From: Pseudomonadota bacterium
Lineage (GTDB): Bacteria; Pseudomonadota; Gammaproteobacteria; Steroidobacterales; Steroidobacteraceae
Length of the DNA stretch: 64,000 nucleotides
Direction of reading: 5' to 3'
Assembly (NCBI GenBank): GCA_021843755.1
Contig: JAKBWB010000041.1
Location: forward strand, 37,543 to 101,542
The notes under the pieces: model-generated
What the model was told of the DNA's origin: nothing
Database searches by the model: none
The model's input: the letters and a program-made list of their open reading frames with translations, nothing else
Shown here: positions 43,964 through 53,755 of the stretch, one piece after another
Layout: the number at the start of each line of letters is the position of its first letter
Position numbering within the stretch: position 1 is the stretch's first letter
Translations under genes and position numbers: made by a program

Positions 43964-46528
43964 ATGCGCAAGTCTTTGATCGAAGTCGTTCCCGTCATTC
44001 CCGAGGCGCTGGCGCGCCTGCCCGAACTCGCCGGCAATCTGTTCTTCAGCTGGCACCGGCCGGCCCGCGCGCTGTTCGAGGACCTCGACCCCGAGCTGTG
44101 GAACCAATGCCGCGGCAATCCGCGGCTGATGCTGCGCTGCCTGCCGCAGCGAGCCCTGGATGGGGCCGCCGGCGACCCGCAGTACGTGGCTCGCTATACG
44201 GCGGTGATGCAGCGGCTGGATGCCTATCTCGCCGCGCGTCCCCGCGCCGGAGAGTCGCTGGTCGCCTATTTCTGCGCCGAGTACGGCTTTCACGAGAGCT
44301 TTCCGATCTACTCCGGGGGCCTCGGCGTGCTGGCCGGCGACTATTGCAAAGCCGCAAGCGACGACGGCGCGCATTTCGTGGCCGTGGGGCTGCTCTACGA
44401 GCAGGGCTATTTCACCCAATCGGTCGACGACGACGGCGTGCAGCACGACGAGTACAAGGCCCACGACCCACGCGACCTGCCGGTCGAGCCGGTGCGCGGC
44501 GGCGATGGCCAATGGCTGACGATTTCCGTGCGCATCGGCGGACGGGACGTGGTGGCGCGCATCTGGAAGGCTCAGGCCGGCCGTGTGCCCGTCTATCTGC
44601 TCGACACCAACACCCCGGAGAACGCGCCCTCCGATCGCGACATCACCCGGCGGCTCTATGGCGGGGACGAATCGACCCGCGTACGCCAGGAAATGATCCT
44701 CGGTATCGGCGGCGTGCGCGCGCTGCGCGCGCTCGGGCTCGCACCGGCCGCCTGGCACTTGAACGAGGGCCATGCAGCCTTCCTGATCCTCGAGCTGGTT
44801 CGCGAGCACAAGGGCCTGGGATTGCCGTTCGATGCGGCGCTGGAGGCCACGGCGTCGGCATGCGTCTTCACCACGCACACACCGGTGGCCGCGGGGCACG
44901 ATGCATTCGGCCATGGGCTGATCCTCGAGCACTTCCAGGACTTCATCAACGACCTCGGCATCCCCGTGGAGCGCTTTCTCGAGCTCGGGCGCGCGCCGGC
45001 CGTGCCGGGGATGTTCAATATGACCCGGCTGGCGCTGAACGGCACACGGCAGGTGAACGGCGTCAGCCGCATCCACGGCAAGGTCTCCGGCGAGCTGTGC
45101 GCCGATCACTGGCCCGAGGTCCGCCCCGAGGACAATCCCGTTGGGTTCGTGACCAACGGCGTGCACGTTCCCACGTTCCTGCACAAGCTCTGGGTCGAAT
45201 TCTTCGACGCGCAGCTCGGCGCCGGCTGGACCGAGCGCTTGACCGACCGGGACTTCTGGGCGGCGCTTTCGGCCGTGCCGGACGAGCGCTTCTGGCGGAC
45301 CGCCCAGGAGGTCAAGGCCAAAATGCTCGACGCGGTGCGTAACCGGCTCGAGCGCGAGTACGCCCGCAAAGGCTTGAGCCTCGCGCAGCTCGCGCGCATC
45401 ACCCGCCTCCTCGACCCGGCGCGTCCCGGCGTGCTCACGATCGGCTTCGCCCGCCGTTTCGCCACCTACAAGCGCGCCACGCTGCTGCTGCGCGATCGCA
45501 CCCGTCTCGCCCGCCTGGTCAACGACCCACAACGGCCCGTGGTACTGCTGTTCGCCGGCAAGGCGCATCCGGCCGACGAGCCGGGCAAGGAGATGCTGCG
45601 CGAGATCCGCCAGCTGATGACCTCCCCGGAGTTCATCGGCCGGATCATCTTCCTCGAGGACTACGACTTGCAGCTGGCCCGCTCGCTGGTCTCGGGCGTC
45701 GATGTGTGGCTCAACACGCCGATCGCGCCGCTCGAGGCCAGCGGCACCTCCGGCATCAAGGCCGCGATCAACGGCCGCCTGAACCTGAGCATCCTCGACG
45801 GCTGGTGGGCCGAGGGCTGCATGACGGACAACGGCTGGGGCATCCCGCCAACCGATGTACAGGACTGGAGCCGGCGGGATTCGATCGAGGCGGAGCTGAT
45901 CCTGCACACGCTGCAGGAAGAGGTCGTGCCGCTGTACTATCAGCGCGGCCCGGAAGGACACTCCACCGAATGGGTGCGGCGCGCCAAGCAGGCGATGATC
46001 ACGGTGATACCGCGCTTCAACATGCAGCGGGTACTGCGCGATTACACCGACAAGCTGTACCGGCGGGCCACCGAGCAGTATGCGCGGCTGGCGCACGGGC
46101 AGTACAGCGGCGCGCGGCAGCTGGCCGAGTGGAAGCAGCGGGTACGCCAAGCCTGGAGCCGCATCGATCTGCGCCTGATCGAAGCCGCCTCGGCCGAGAT
46201 CACCCGCGATCGGAACTTGCGGATGAGGGTGGCGGTGAGCCTGGCCGGGTTGCAACCGGGCGACGTACGGGTGGAGTTCATCGCGCGCCGGCTGCTGCCG
46301 CAGGCCGCCACCGAGCCACCGCCGCTGTGCTCGTTCGAGGCCGCGCCCCTGCCGGGCGTGTGGCACACGCTGATGCAGCCGACCGGAGCGTGGGAGGGCG
46401 ATGCGGCGGTGTTCCAGCTCGACGCCGAGCCGCCCGGCTGCGGCCAATTCGCCTCCGAGGTGCGCGTTTATCCCTGGCACGAGCTGCTGGCCCATCCGTA
46501 CGGCATGGGCCTGATGAAGTGGCTTTGA
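43964..46528 (+). CDS. glgP: Alpha-glucan (glycogen) phosphorylase
   Basis: An 854-residue GT35 phosphorylase of the group with an N-terminal DUF3417 domain (ALARLPELAGNLFFSWHRPA). FCAEYGFHESFPIYSGGLGV and LNEGHAAFLILE are conserved landmarks. ARRFATYKRA and EASGTSGIKAAINGRLNLS contain the phosphate/PLP region with the PLP lysine at K599. It releases glucose 1-phosphate from glycogen or maltodextrin. It begins the glgP-glgC-GH57 run; the ribosome site before ATG 43964 is weak. Confidence 0.95.
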   Translation: MRKSLIEVVPVIPEALARLPELAGNLFFSWHRPARALFEDLDPELWNQCRGNPRLMLRCLPQRALDGAAGDPQYVARYTAVMQRLDAYLAARPRAGESLVAYFCAEYGFHESFPIYSGGLGVLAGDYCKAASDDGAHFVAVGLLYEQGYFTQSVDDDGVQHDEYKAHDPRDLPVEPVRGGDGQWLTISVRIGGRDVVARIWKAQAGRVPVYLLDTNTPENAPSDRDITRRLYGGDESTRVRQEMILGIGGVRALRALGLAPAAWHLNEGHAAFLILELVREHKGLGLPFDAALEATASACVFTTHTPVAAGHDAFGHGLILEHFQDFINDLGIPVERFLELGRAPAVPGMFNMTRLALNGTRQVNGVSRIHGKVSGELCADHWPEVRPEDNPVGFVTNGVHVPTFLHKLWVEFFDAQLGAGWTERLTDRDFWAALSAVPDERFWRTAQEVKAKMLDAVRNRLEREYARKGLSLAQLARITRLLDPARPGVLTIGFARRFATYKRATLLLRDRTRLARLVNDPQRPVVLLFAGKAHPADEPGKEMLREIRQLMTSPEFIGRIIFLEDYDLQLARSLVSGVDVWLNTPIAPLEASGTSGIKAAINGRLNLSILDGWWAEGCMTDNGWGIPPTDVQDWSRRDSIEAELILHTLQEEVVPLYYQRGPEGHSTEWVRRAKQAMITVIPRFNMQRVLRDYTDKLYRRATEQYARLAHGQYSGARQLAEWKQRVRQAWSRIDLRLIEAASAEITRDRNLRMRVAVSLAGLQPGDVRVEFIARRLLPQAATEPPPLCSFEAAPLPGVWHTLMQPTGAWEGDAAVFQLDAEPPGCGQFASEVRVYPWHELLAHPYGMGLMKWL

Positions 46529-46596
46529 AAAGGCTGTGAGGCCGCGATCCGGCTGCTAGGATAGATGCCGGCAGTATCCTGCGGGAGCCCGGACCC

Positions 46597-47871
46597 ATGA
46601 TGCGACAACCTGCGCGCGCCTCCTCCGGACGCTACGTGAGCCGACTCACCGGCGGAACGCTGGCGGTGATCATGGCCGGGGGGCGCGGCGAGCGGCTCAG
46701 GGACTTGACGGCCAATCGCTGCAAACCGGCGACGCCCTTCGGCGGGAAATTCCGCATCATTGATTTCGTGCTCTCGAACTGCATCAATTCCGGCATTCGC
46801 CAGATCGCGATTCTCACGCAGTACAAGGCGCAATCGTTGATCGCGCACGTGCAGCACGGCTGGGGATATCTGCGCGGGGAGTTCGGCGAGTTCATCGAAG
46901 TCGTGCCCGCGCAGCAGCAGACCGGCCCCCACTGGTACCGCGGGACGGCGGACGCGGTGTACCAGAACATCGATCTGATCCTCGCGCACCGTCCGAAGCA
47001 CGTACTGGTGCTCGCCGGCGATCACATCTACAAGATGGACTACGGCCCGATGATCGCCTATCACGTCGAGAAGGGGGCGGACGTCACCATGGGCGTGGTC
47101 GAAGTGCCCGCCGGCGAGTCACGCCACTTCGGCGTGCTCACCGCGACGGAATGGAACCGCGTGACTCAATTCGCCGAAAAGCCGGAGGTGCCCGACACCC
47201 TGCCGGGCAAGCCGGATGCGATTCTCGCCTCGATGGGCATCTATGTATTCAACACGCGGCTGCTTGAGATGCTGCTGCGCGAGGATGCCGCCAACGAAGC
47301 CTCCTCGCACGACTTCGGCAAGGACATCCTGCCGAAGGCGATCGCCGGCACCCTGCAGGTGTTCGCCTACCCGTTCCAGGACGTCAAGACCCGCGCGCAA
47401 AGCTACTGGCGCGACGTCGGCACGCTGGATGCCTACTACGAGGCGAACCGCGAGCTGGTGCACGTCGAGCCGGAGCTCAATATCTACGACGCCGACTGGC
47501 CGATCTGGACCTATCAGGTGCATCAGCCGCCGGCCAAGTTCGTGCTCGACGAGGACGGCCGGCGGGGGCTGGCGATCAACTCCATGGTCTCGGCCGGTTG
47601 TGTCATCTCCGGCGCATCCGTGCGCGAGTCGCTGTTGTTCTCCAATGTCCGGGTGGAGGAGCGCAGCGCCATCGAGCGCGCCGTGATCCTCCCGGGCGTG
47701 CGCATCGGCAGCGGCTGTATCGTGCACGACGCCATCATCGACGAGGGCAGTGAAGTTCCGAACGGCATGAGCATCGGCGTGGATCGTGAAGCCGATGCCA
47801 AACGCTTCCTGGTCACCGACAAAGGCGTCGTCCTGGTGACCGGCGAGATGCTGCGCCGGCTCACCCCGTAG
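46597..47871 (+). CDS. glgC: Glucose-1-phosphate adenylyltransferase GlgC
   Basis: A 424-residue ADP-glucose pyrophosphorylase. The nucleotide loop is IMAGGRGERL, followed by KPATPFGGKFRIIDFVLSN, QHGWGYLRGE, YRGTADAVYQN, LAGDHIYKMDY and EKPEVPD. The C-terminal left-handed beta helix includes SAGCVISGASVRESLLFSNV. It makes ADP-glucose for GlgA and is normally the controlled step of glycogen synthesis. GGGAG stands before the ATG at 46597. It is 68 bases after glgP and 13 before the GH57 gene. Confidence 0.96.
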   Translation: MMRQPARASSGRYVSRLTGGTLAVIMAGGRGERLRDLTANRCKPATPFGGKFRIIDFVLSNCINSGIRQIAILTQYKAQSLIAHVQHGWGYLRGEFGEFIEVVPAQQQTGPHWYRGTADAVYQNIDLILAHRPKHVLVLAGDHIYKMDYGPMIAYHVEKGADVTMGVVEVPAGESRHFGVLTATEWNRVTQFAEKPEVPDTLPGKPDAILASMGIYVFNTRLLEMLLREDAANEASSHDFGKDILPKAIAGTLQVFAYPFQDVKTRAQSYWRDVGTLDAYYEANRELVHVEPELNIYDADWPIWTYQVHQPPAKFVLDEDGRRGLAINSMVSAGCVISGASVRESLLFSNVRVEERSAIERAVILPGVRIGSGCIVHDAIIDEGSEVPNGMSIGVDREADAKRFLVTDKGVVLVTGEMLRRLTP

Positions 47872-47884
47872 GATTCACCGACCC

Positions 47885-49588
47885 ATGCGCCTGCCCGTCG
47901 TCCTGCTCTGGCACATGCATCAGCCGCAATACCGCGACGCCCTCAGTGGCCGCTACGTGCTGCCGTGGACGTATCTGCACTCGATCAAAGACTACACGGA
48001 CATGGCGGCGCATCTGGAGGCGATTCCCGAGGCGCGCGCCGTCTTCAACTTCACTCCGGTGCTTCTGGAGCAGATCGAGGCGCTGGCGCACGCCGTCACC
48101 GAGCACCTGCGCGATGGCAGCGCCCTGCCCGATCCGGTGCTCGCACTGCTCGGCCCCGATCCGGTACCGAGCGATCCGGCGGAGCGTCTCGCCTGCCTGC
48201 GCGCGTGTCTGCGCGCCCAGCGCAAGCAGATGATCGAGCGCTTCGGCCCGTATCTGGAGCTGGTCTCGATCGCCGATACGTTGGGCACGGTCGAGCGAAT
48301 CCGCTATGCCTCCGATCAGTTCATCCATGATCTGGCGGTCTGGTATCACCTCGCCTGGGTGGGCGAGACGGTCCGCCGGAGCGATCCGCTGGTCGGCCGC
48401 CTGACCGAGCAGGGCCGCGACTTCACCCCGGCGCAACGGCGCGAGCTGCTGACGCTGATCGGCACTCTCCTTGCGAACATCGTGCCGCGCTACCGGCGCC
48501 TGAGTGAGCGCGGCCAATGCGAGCTGTCGGTCACGCCGTACGGACATCCGATCGTGCCGTTACTGTTCGATTTTCAGTCGGCGCGCGAGGCGATGCCCGC
48601 GCTGCCGCTGCCGCGCCAGCCCGCCTATCCCGGCGGCAAGGAGCGGGCCGAGTGGCACGTGCGCGAAGGACTGCGCCTGTTCACGCAGACCTTCGGCACT
48701 CGCCCGGTGGGCTGCTGGCCCTCGGAGGGCGCCGTCAGCCGCCCGACGGTCGAGCTGCTCGAGCGCGCGGGTTTCAAATGGGTGGCAAGCAGCGCCAACG
48801 TGCTGCACGGCTCCCTGCAACGCACCGCCGCGCAGGCGCCGCAGCCGCCGGCGCTCGATGCCAAGGTGTTCAATCGGCCCTACCGCCTGCCCGGCAGCTC
48901 GCTGATACAGTTTTTCCGTGAGGACACGCTGTCCGATCTGATCGGCTTCACGTACGCCACGTGGCACGGCGATGATGCCGCGCACAACCTGGTCGACGCG
49001 CTGGCGCAGCTGGCCCGCCAATATGCGGGTAATCCCGGCCACGTGGTGCTGATCGCGCTCGACGGCGAGAACGCCTGGGAGCACTACCCCTTCAACGGCT
49101 ATTACTTCCTGCGCGCGCTTTACACGCTGCTGGCGGCTCACCCGCAGATCGAGCTCACCACGCTCGGAGCGTGTGTGGCACGCGGGTTGACGCCGATCAC
49201 GCTGCCGCAACTCGTCGCCGGGAGCTGGGTGCACGGAACGTTCACGACGTGGATGGGCGATCCGGCCAAGAACCGCGCCTGGGACCTGCTGTGCGAGGCC
49301 AAGCTCGCCTTCGATGCGACGGTCGCGGCCGGCACGCTCGATGCGACCGAACGCCTCGCCGCCGAGCGGCAACTGGCGCTGTGCGAGAGCTCGGACTGGT
49401 TCTGGTGGTTCGGCGACTACAACCCCGCCGATGCGGTCAGCCAGTTCGACAGTCTCTACCGGCGGCAGCTGAGCCGCCTGTACGAGCGGCTCGGACGCGC
49501 CGCGCCCGAGAGCCTTTCCAAGCCGATTGCCACCGGGAGCGGCAATCCAGAGCATGGTGGCGTCATGCGCCGCTCGTATGCGAGCTGA
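47885..49588 (+). CDS. Glycoside hydrolase family 57 protein
   Basis: A 567-residue GH57 alpha-amylase-type enzyme. LLWHMHQPQYRD is the family's N-terminal motif. GCWPSEGAVS holds the predicted nucleophile (E281), and IALDGENAWEHYPFNG the acid/base (D393). SWVHGTFTTWMGDPAKNRAW is motif 5. GH57 members act as amylases, 4-alpha-glucanotransferases or branching enzymes; length and motif style fit the amylase/glucanotransferase group. Position after glgC suggests glycogen remodelling. No GH13 branching or debranching gene is in the window. Overlaps the next gene by 11 bases. Confidence 0.92.
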   Translation: MRLPVVLLWHMHQPQYRDALSGRYVLPWTYLHSIKDYTDMAAHLEAIPEARAVFNFTPVLLEQIEALAHAVTEHLRDGSALPDPVLALLGPDPVPSDPAERLACLRACLRAQRKQMIERFGPYLELVSIADTLGTVERIRYASDQFIHDLAVWYHLAWVGETVRRSDPLVGRLTEQGRDFTPAQRRELLTLIGTLLANIVPRYRRLSERGQCELSVTPYGHPIVPLLFDFQSAREAMPALPLPRQPAYPGGKERAEWHVREGLRLFTQTFGTRPVGCWPSEGAVSRPTVELLERAGFKWVASSANVLHGSLQRTAAQAPQPPALDAKVFNRPYRLPGSSLIQFFREDTLSDLIGFTYATWHGDDAAHNLVDALAQLARQYAGNPGHVVLIALDGENAWEHYPFNGYYFLRALYTLLAAHPQIELTTLGACVARGLTPITLPQLVAGSWVHGTFTTWMGDPAKNRAWDLLCEAKLAFDATVAAGTLDATERLAAERQLALCESSDWFWWFGDYNPADAVSQFDSLYRRQLSRLYERLGRAAPESLSKPIATGSGNPEHGGVMRRSYAS

Positions 49589-50048
49589 ACGCGTCGTGCG
49601 CTGCACGCGCCATCTGGCGCCGCTGATCATGCTCGCCGCTCTCGGCGGCTGCGCCTGGCTCGCCCCGAAGCTCCAAAGTCCGCGCGTGCGCGTGATCGGC
49701 GTCCACGTGCGCAGCGCCGATTTCTGGCAGCAGCGCCTGCGGGTGCGGCTGCGGGTGCGCAATCCGAACGGGACCAGCCTGCCGATCGAGGCGATCCGCT
49801 ACACACTGCGGATCGACGGCCGGACTTTCGCCAACGGCCGGACCGTGCGGCGCTTCGACGTTCCGGCGCACGGCAGCGCGGAATTCAACACCTATGTCAC
49901 AGCCAACATGGCGGGCGCTCTCCTGAGGATCCTTTCCGGGGGGCGGAAACGGCCGGTTCGCTACCGCCTGCGCGGCGAGGTGGAAGTCGCGTACGACCTG
50001 CTGCGCGAGCTGCCGTTCGACGCGCACGGCCAGTTCTTCATCAGATGA
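49578..50048 (+). CDS. LEA14/WHy-domain lipoprotein
   Basis: A 156-residue protein. The N-terminus MRAERVVRCTRHLAPLIMLA runs into the lipobox LGGC, so it is lipid-anchored in the cell envelope. The mature part is a LEA2/WHy immunoglobulin-like fold: VRVIGVHVRSADFWQQRLRV, RLRVRNPNGTSLPIEAIRYT and FDVPAHGSAEFNTYVTA. Such proteins are linked to stress tolerance but their action is unclear. The ATG at 49578 lies inside the end of the GH57 gene, so translation is coupled. Confidence 0.85.
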   Translation: MRAERVVRCTRHLAPLIMLAALGGCAWLAPKLQSPRVRVIGVHVRSADFWQQRLRVRLRVRNPNGTSLPIEAIRYTLRIDGRTFANGRTVRRFDVPAHGSAEFNTYVTANMAGALLRILSGGRKRPVRYRLRGEVEVAYDLLRELPFDAHGQFFIR

Positions 50049-50239
50049 TGCGCCGGACCGAGCGGGAACCTCGGTCCCGGCGAGCCGATCGGAAGATATG
50101 ACGCGTGGCGCGCATCGGCGCGCCACAGGCTGCAGCGGCCGGCCGCCGCTCACGCCGTGATGCCGGCCCACCCCACCTGCTGCGCCGCCGGCGCCGGCGG
50201 CCATCGAGAAAGCGCAGCGGCACAGGAGTCCACCGCAAG

Positions 50240-51613
50240 ATGATCAAGAAATTCGTACCCGATACCGAGCTCGTCCCGACCTATGGCTCGCGCTCCATGT
50301 CCGAACCGGTGCCCAAGTACCGTTTACCGGACAGCGAGATGAGTTCACGCGCCGCCTACCAGCTCGTCCACGACGAACTCATGCTCGACGGCAACGCCCG
50401 GTTGAACCTGGCCACTTTCGTCACGACCTGGATGGAGCCGGAGGCCGAGCGGCTGATGGCCGAGACGTTCGACAAGAACATGATCGACAAGGACGAGTAT
50501 CCGCAGACCGCGGAACTCGAGACGCGCTGCGTCAACATGATCGCCCGGCTGTTCAACGGGTCGGCGCGCGAAGCGCCGGTCGGCGTCTCGGCGATCGGCT
50601 CCAGTGAAGCGGTCATGCTCGCCGGAATGGCGCTGAAGTGGCGATGGAAGGCCAGGCGCGCGGCCGCCGGCAAGCCGCCGGCCATGCCCAATCTGATCCT
50701 CGGCTCGAACGTGCAGGTGGTCTGGGAAAAATTCTGCCGCTACTGGGAAGTCGAGCCGCGCTACATTCCCATGCGGGAAGGTCGCTATGTCATCACACCC
50801 GAGGAGGTGGTCGCGCGCCTGGATGAAAACACCATCGGCGTCGTCGCCATTCTCGGCACCACCTTCACCGGCGAGTTCGAGCCCATCGAGGCGATCCACG
50901 ACGCCGTGGTCGCGCACAACGCCGCGCACGGTCTCGCCGTGCCGCTGCACATCGATGCGGCCAGCGGCGGTTTCGTCGCACCGTTCATACATCCGGACCT
51001 GCGCTGGGACTTCCGCCTGCCCAACGTCGTGTCGATCAACGCCTCGGGACACAAGTACGGACTGGTCTATCCCGGCGTCGGGTGGGCCGTGTGGCGCGGC
51101 AAGGAGCACCTGCCCGAGGATCTGGTGTTCCATGTCAACTACCTCGGCGGAGACATGCCCACCTTCACGCTGAACTTCTCGCGACCCGGCAACCAGATCG
51201 TCGGCCAATACTACAACTTTCTGCGCCTCGGCCGCCGCGGCTACACGCGCATCATGTCCACGCTTCGCGACGTCGCCGGCGAGCTTGCCGCGAAGGTCGC
51301 CCGCCTCGGCCCGTTCGAGCTGCTCAGCGACGGCACGAGCATCCCGGTGTTCGCATTCCGCCTCAAGGACGCCTCGCGCTACTCCGTGTACGATGTTTCC
51401 GAGCGCCTGCGCGCCCGGGGCTGGCAGGTGCCGGCCTATACCATGCCGCCGGCCGCCGAGAACGTGGCCGTACTGCGCGTGGTCGTGCGCGAGGGTTTCT
51501 CGCGCGACATGGCCGACCTGTTGATGAAAGACCTGCGCACGGTCGTCGCCGACCTCGAAAGCGCTCCACCGGCCCGGCCAAAGCAGGCTGACCGGAACTT
51601 TCACCACGGGTGA
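50240..51613 (+). CDS. gadB: Glutamate decarboxylase
   Basis: A 457-residue PLP enzyme of group II decarboxylases: VTTWMEPEAERLMAETFDKN, GVSAIGSSEAVMLAGMALK, HIDAASGGFVAPF and INASGHKYGLVYPGVGW with PLP lysine K272. It turns glutamate into GABA using a proton, which supports acid resistance or GABA metabolism. AGGAG lies upstream of the ATG at 50240. No GadC-type antiporter or GABA aminotransferase is in the window. The gene-free 190 bases before it follow the lipoprotein. Confidence 0.94.
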   Translation: MIKKFVPDTELVPTYGSRSMSEPVPKYRLPDSEMSSRAAYQLVHDELMLDGNARLNLATFVTTWMEPEAERLMAETFDKNMIDKDEYPQTAELETRCVNMIARLFNGSAREAPVGVSAIGSSEAVMLAGMALKWRWKARRAAAGKPPAMPNLILGSNVQVVWEKFCRYWEVEPRYIPMREGRYVITPEEVVARLDENTIGVVAILGTTFTGEFEPIEAIHDAVVAHNAAHGLAVPLHIDAASGGFVAPFIHPDLRWDFRLPNVVSINASGHKYGLVYPGVGWAVWRGKEHLPEDLVFHVNYLGGDMPTFTLNFSRPGNQIVGQYYNFLRLGRRGYTRIMSTLRDVAGELAAKVARLGPFELLSDGTSIPVFAFRLKDASRYSVYDVSERLRARGWQVPAYTMPPAAENVAVLRVVVREGFSRDMADLLMKDLRTVVADLESAPPARPKQADRNFHHG

Positions 51614-51635
51614 CGGGGCGGGCGCGCCCGCGGGA

Positions 51636-53678
51636 CTAATCCTCCTGCGCCCGCGGGCGGAAAGCCTGTACCAGTTCCTGTTGGCGCCGCGGCGGTACCG
51701 GATCGTAGTGACTCAAGGTCATCGTGTAGCTGCCCTCCCCGCCGGTGAGCGCCTTGAGCCGCGACTGATAGTCGATGATCTCCGCCAGCGGCACCAGCGC
51801 CGACACCGCCGCGCGCCGGCCCGGCAATGCCTGATTGCCGTTGATCCGGGCACGCTTGATGGCCAGATCGCCGGTGATGTCGCCGATGGCGCTTGCCGGA
51901 GCGGTGATCTCCAGGCGCACGATCGGCTCGAGCACGATGGGCTCGGCTTTGCCGAGCGCATCCAGAAACGCCTTGCGGCCGGCCGATACGAACGCAACCT
52001 CCTTCGAGTCCACGGAGTGGTGCTTGCCGTCGTAGACCGTCACGCGGATATCCTGGAGCGGAAAGCCGGCGAGCGCCCCTTCGGTCAGCACCTGCCGCAC
52101 ACCCTTCTCCACCGCCGGAATGAACTGCCCGGGAATCGCTCCGCCGGCCACCTCGTCCACGAACTCGAAGCCCGACCCGCGCTCCAGCGCCTCGATGCGC
52201 AGAAACACCTCGCCGAACTGACCGGCTCCACCGGTCTGCTTCTTGTGACGGCAATGCCCCTCGGCCGCGCGGGTGATCGTTTCGCGATACGGAATGCTCG
52301 GCGGATGGGTGTGCACGTGCACGCCGTAGCGCTCGCTCATGCGCTCGAGAAGCACGCGCAGATGCAGCTCGCCCGCGCCGTAAAGCACCGTCTCGTTCAG
52401 CGCGGCGTGCCGCTCGATGCGGATGCCGGGATCCTCGCTGGTGAGCTTGTGCAGCGCATCCGCCAGGCGCTGCTCGTCGCCGCGGCGCACCGGCTCGATG
52501 GCCAGCCCCTGCATCGGCGGCGGCAGCATGACGGGCTTCAATTGGTAGTGATCCTGCTCGTGCGAGTCGTGCAGCACGACGTCGCGGTGCAATTCCTCCA
52601 CCTTGGCCAACGCGCAGATGTCCCCCGGAATCGCCTCGGGGATTTCCCGGGTATCCTTGCCCACCAGACGGTACAGATGGGCAACCTTGAAGGACTTGCG
52701 GGCCTCGCCGGCGAACAGCTGGCTCCCCGCGCGGATCGTGCCCTGGTGCACGCGCACTGTGGCGAGCTTGCCGACGTAGGGATCGACCGTTATCCGGAAC
52801 ACGTGCGCGACGACGTGCCGATCCGGATCGGGCCGCACCGTGACGCGCCGCGGCGCGCCGCCCTCGCCGGCGAGAAACGGAGGCGCGGTGCCCTCGGCCG
52901 GGTTGGGCATCAGCCGCTCGATGATGTCGAGCAATTCCGCGACTCCGACGCCGCTCTCCGCCGAGGTGAAGCACACCGGCACCAAGTGCCCCTCGCGCAG
53001 CGCCTGCTCGAACGGCGCGTGCAGTTGCTGGCTGCTCAGCGCCTCGCCCTGCTCCAGATACAGTGCCATCAGACGCTCATCGAGCTCCACCACCTGATCG
53101 ACGATCTGCGTATGCGCCGCCTCGGTGGCCGAGAAATCCACGGCGCCGGGCTCGGGCGCGAAGAAGCAATCCCGAACCGCCGCGCCGCGCCCGGCGGGCA
53201 GGTTGATCGGCAGGCATTCCGCTCCAAACAACGTGCGCAGCCGCTCCAGCACACCCTCGCTGTCGGCCTCCCGACTGTCGATCTTGTTGACGATCAGCAG
53301 GCGACCGAGCCCGCGCTCACGCGCGAACGTCATCAGCCTCTGGGTCACGGCATCCGGTCCCGTGACCGCGCTCACGACCACGCCCACGGCCTCCACGGCC
53401 TCCAGAGCCGTGAGCGTGCGCGCCAGAAAATCCGCATAGCCGGGGGTATCGAGCAGATGCACGCGTGTGCCCTGGTGCTCGAACGTGAGCACCGCCGGAT
53501 CGAGGGAATGCCCGAGCGCGCGCTCCTGCGGATCGAAATCCGACGCCGTGGTCCCGCGCTCGAGTGAGCCCTTGGCGCGAATCGCGCCGGCTTGCAGCAG
53601 CAGACATTCCGCCAGCAGCGTCTTGCCCGCGCCCGCCGCGCCGACCAGCGCGAAGTTACGGATGTTCCTGTGGTCCAT
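51636..53678 (-). CDS. EF-G-like translational GTPase (FusA2-type)
   Basis: A 680-residue EF-G paralogue. G1 is GAAGAGKT (13-20), G3 is DTPGYADF and G4 is NKIDSREA. Domain II starts near HVVAHVFRITVDPYVGK, and domain IV contains HCRHKKQTGGAGQFGEV. Switch I keeps LERGTTASDFDPQER where EF-G has GITI, a difference typical of the EF-G-like group. Canonical EF-G is usually about 700 residues and lies in the str operon; here it follows the prkA-yeaH-spoVR genes at 77 bases, on the same strand. Its function in that setting is not established. Confidence 0.9.
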   Translation of the reverse strand: MDHRNIRNFALVGAAGAGKTLLAECLLLQAGAIRAKGSLERGTTASDFDPQERALGHSLDPAVLTFEHQGTRVHLLDTPGYADFLARTLTALEAVEAVGVVVSAVTGPDAVTQRLMTFARERGLGRLLIVNKIDSREADSEGVLERLRTLFGAECLPINLPAGRGAAVRDCFFAPEPGAVDFSATEAAHTQIVDQVVELDERLMALYLEQGEALSSQQLHAPFEQALREGHLVPVCFTSAESGVGVAELLDIIERLMPNPAEGTAPPFLAGEGGAPRRVTVRPDPDRHVVAHVFRITVDPYVGKLATVRVHQGTIRAGSQLFAGEARKSFKVAHLYRLVGKDTREIPEAIPGDICALAKVEELHRDVVLHDSHEQDHYQLKPVMLPPPMQGLAIEPVRRGDEQRLADALHKLTSEDPGIRIERHAALNETVLYGAGELHLRVLLERMSERYGVHVHTHPPSIPYRETITRAAEGHCRHKKQTGGAGQFGEVFLRIEALERGSGFEFVDEVAGGAIPGQFIPAVEKGVRQVLTEGALAGFPLQDIRVTVYDGKHHSVDSKEVAFVSAGRKAFLDALGKAEPIVLEPIVRLEITAPASAIGDITGDLAIKRARINGNQALPGRRAAVSALVPLAEIIDYQSRLKALTGGEGSYTMTLSHYDPVPPRRQQELVQAFRPRAQED

Positions 53679-53755
53679 GCCGTACGCCCCCAGCGCATCA
53701 TCGAGGATCAGGGCAGGTTACTCCCGCCCCGCGGGCCGCGCAAAAACACCGGGCG

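Noticed and set aside
43922..46495. 857-codon open frame opposite glgP
   Set aside because: GC-rich antisense shadow of a well-supported phosphorylase; no recognisable motif and repeated charged residues.
35000..49600. Horizontal transfer of the retropepsin/OMP/receptor block inserted between glycogen genes
   Set aside because: No insertion sequence, integrase, tRNA or direct repeats at its ends; base composition of the coding parts is like the rest.
51614..51645. GC-rich palindromic sequence between gadB and the EF-G-like gene
   Set aside because: Looks like a hairpin, but no T-tract on either strand and such GC runs are common here.
51681..53567. 628-codon open frame opposite the EF-G-like gene
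   Set aside because: Antisense shadow; the opposite strand encodes a complete GTPase with G1, G3 and G4 motifs.
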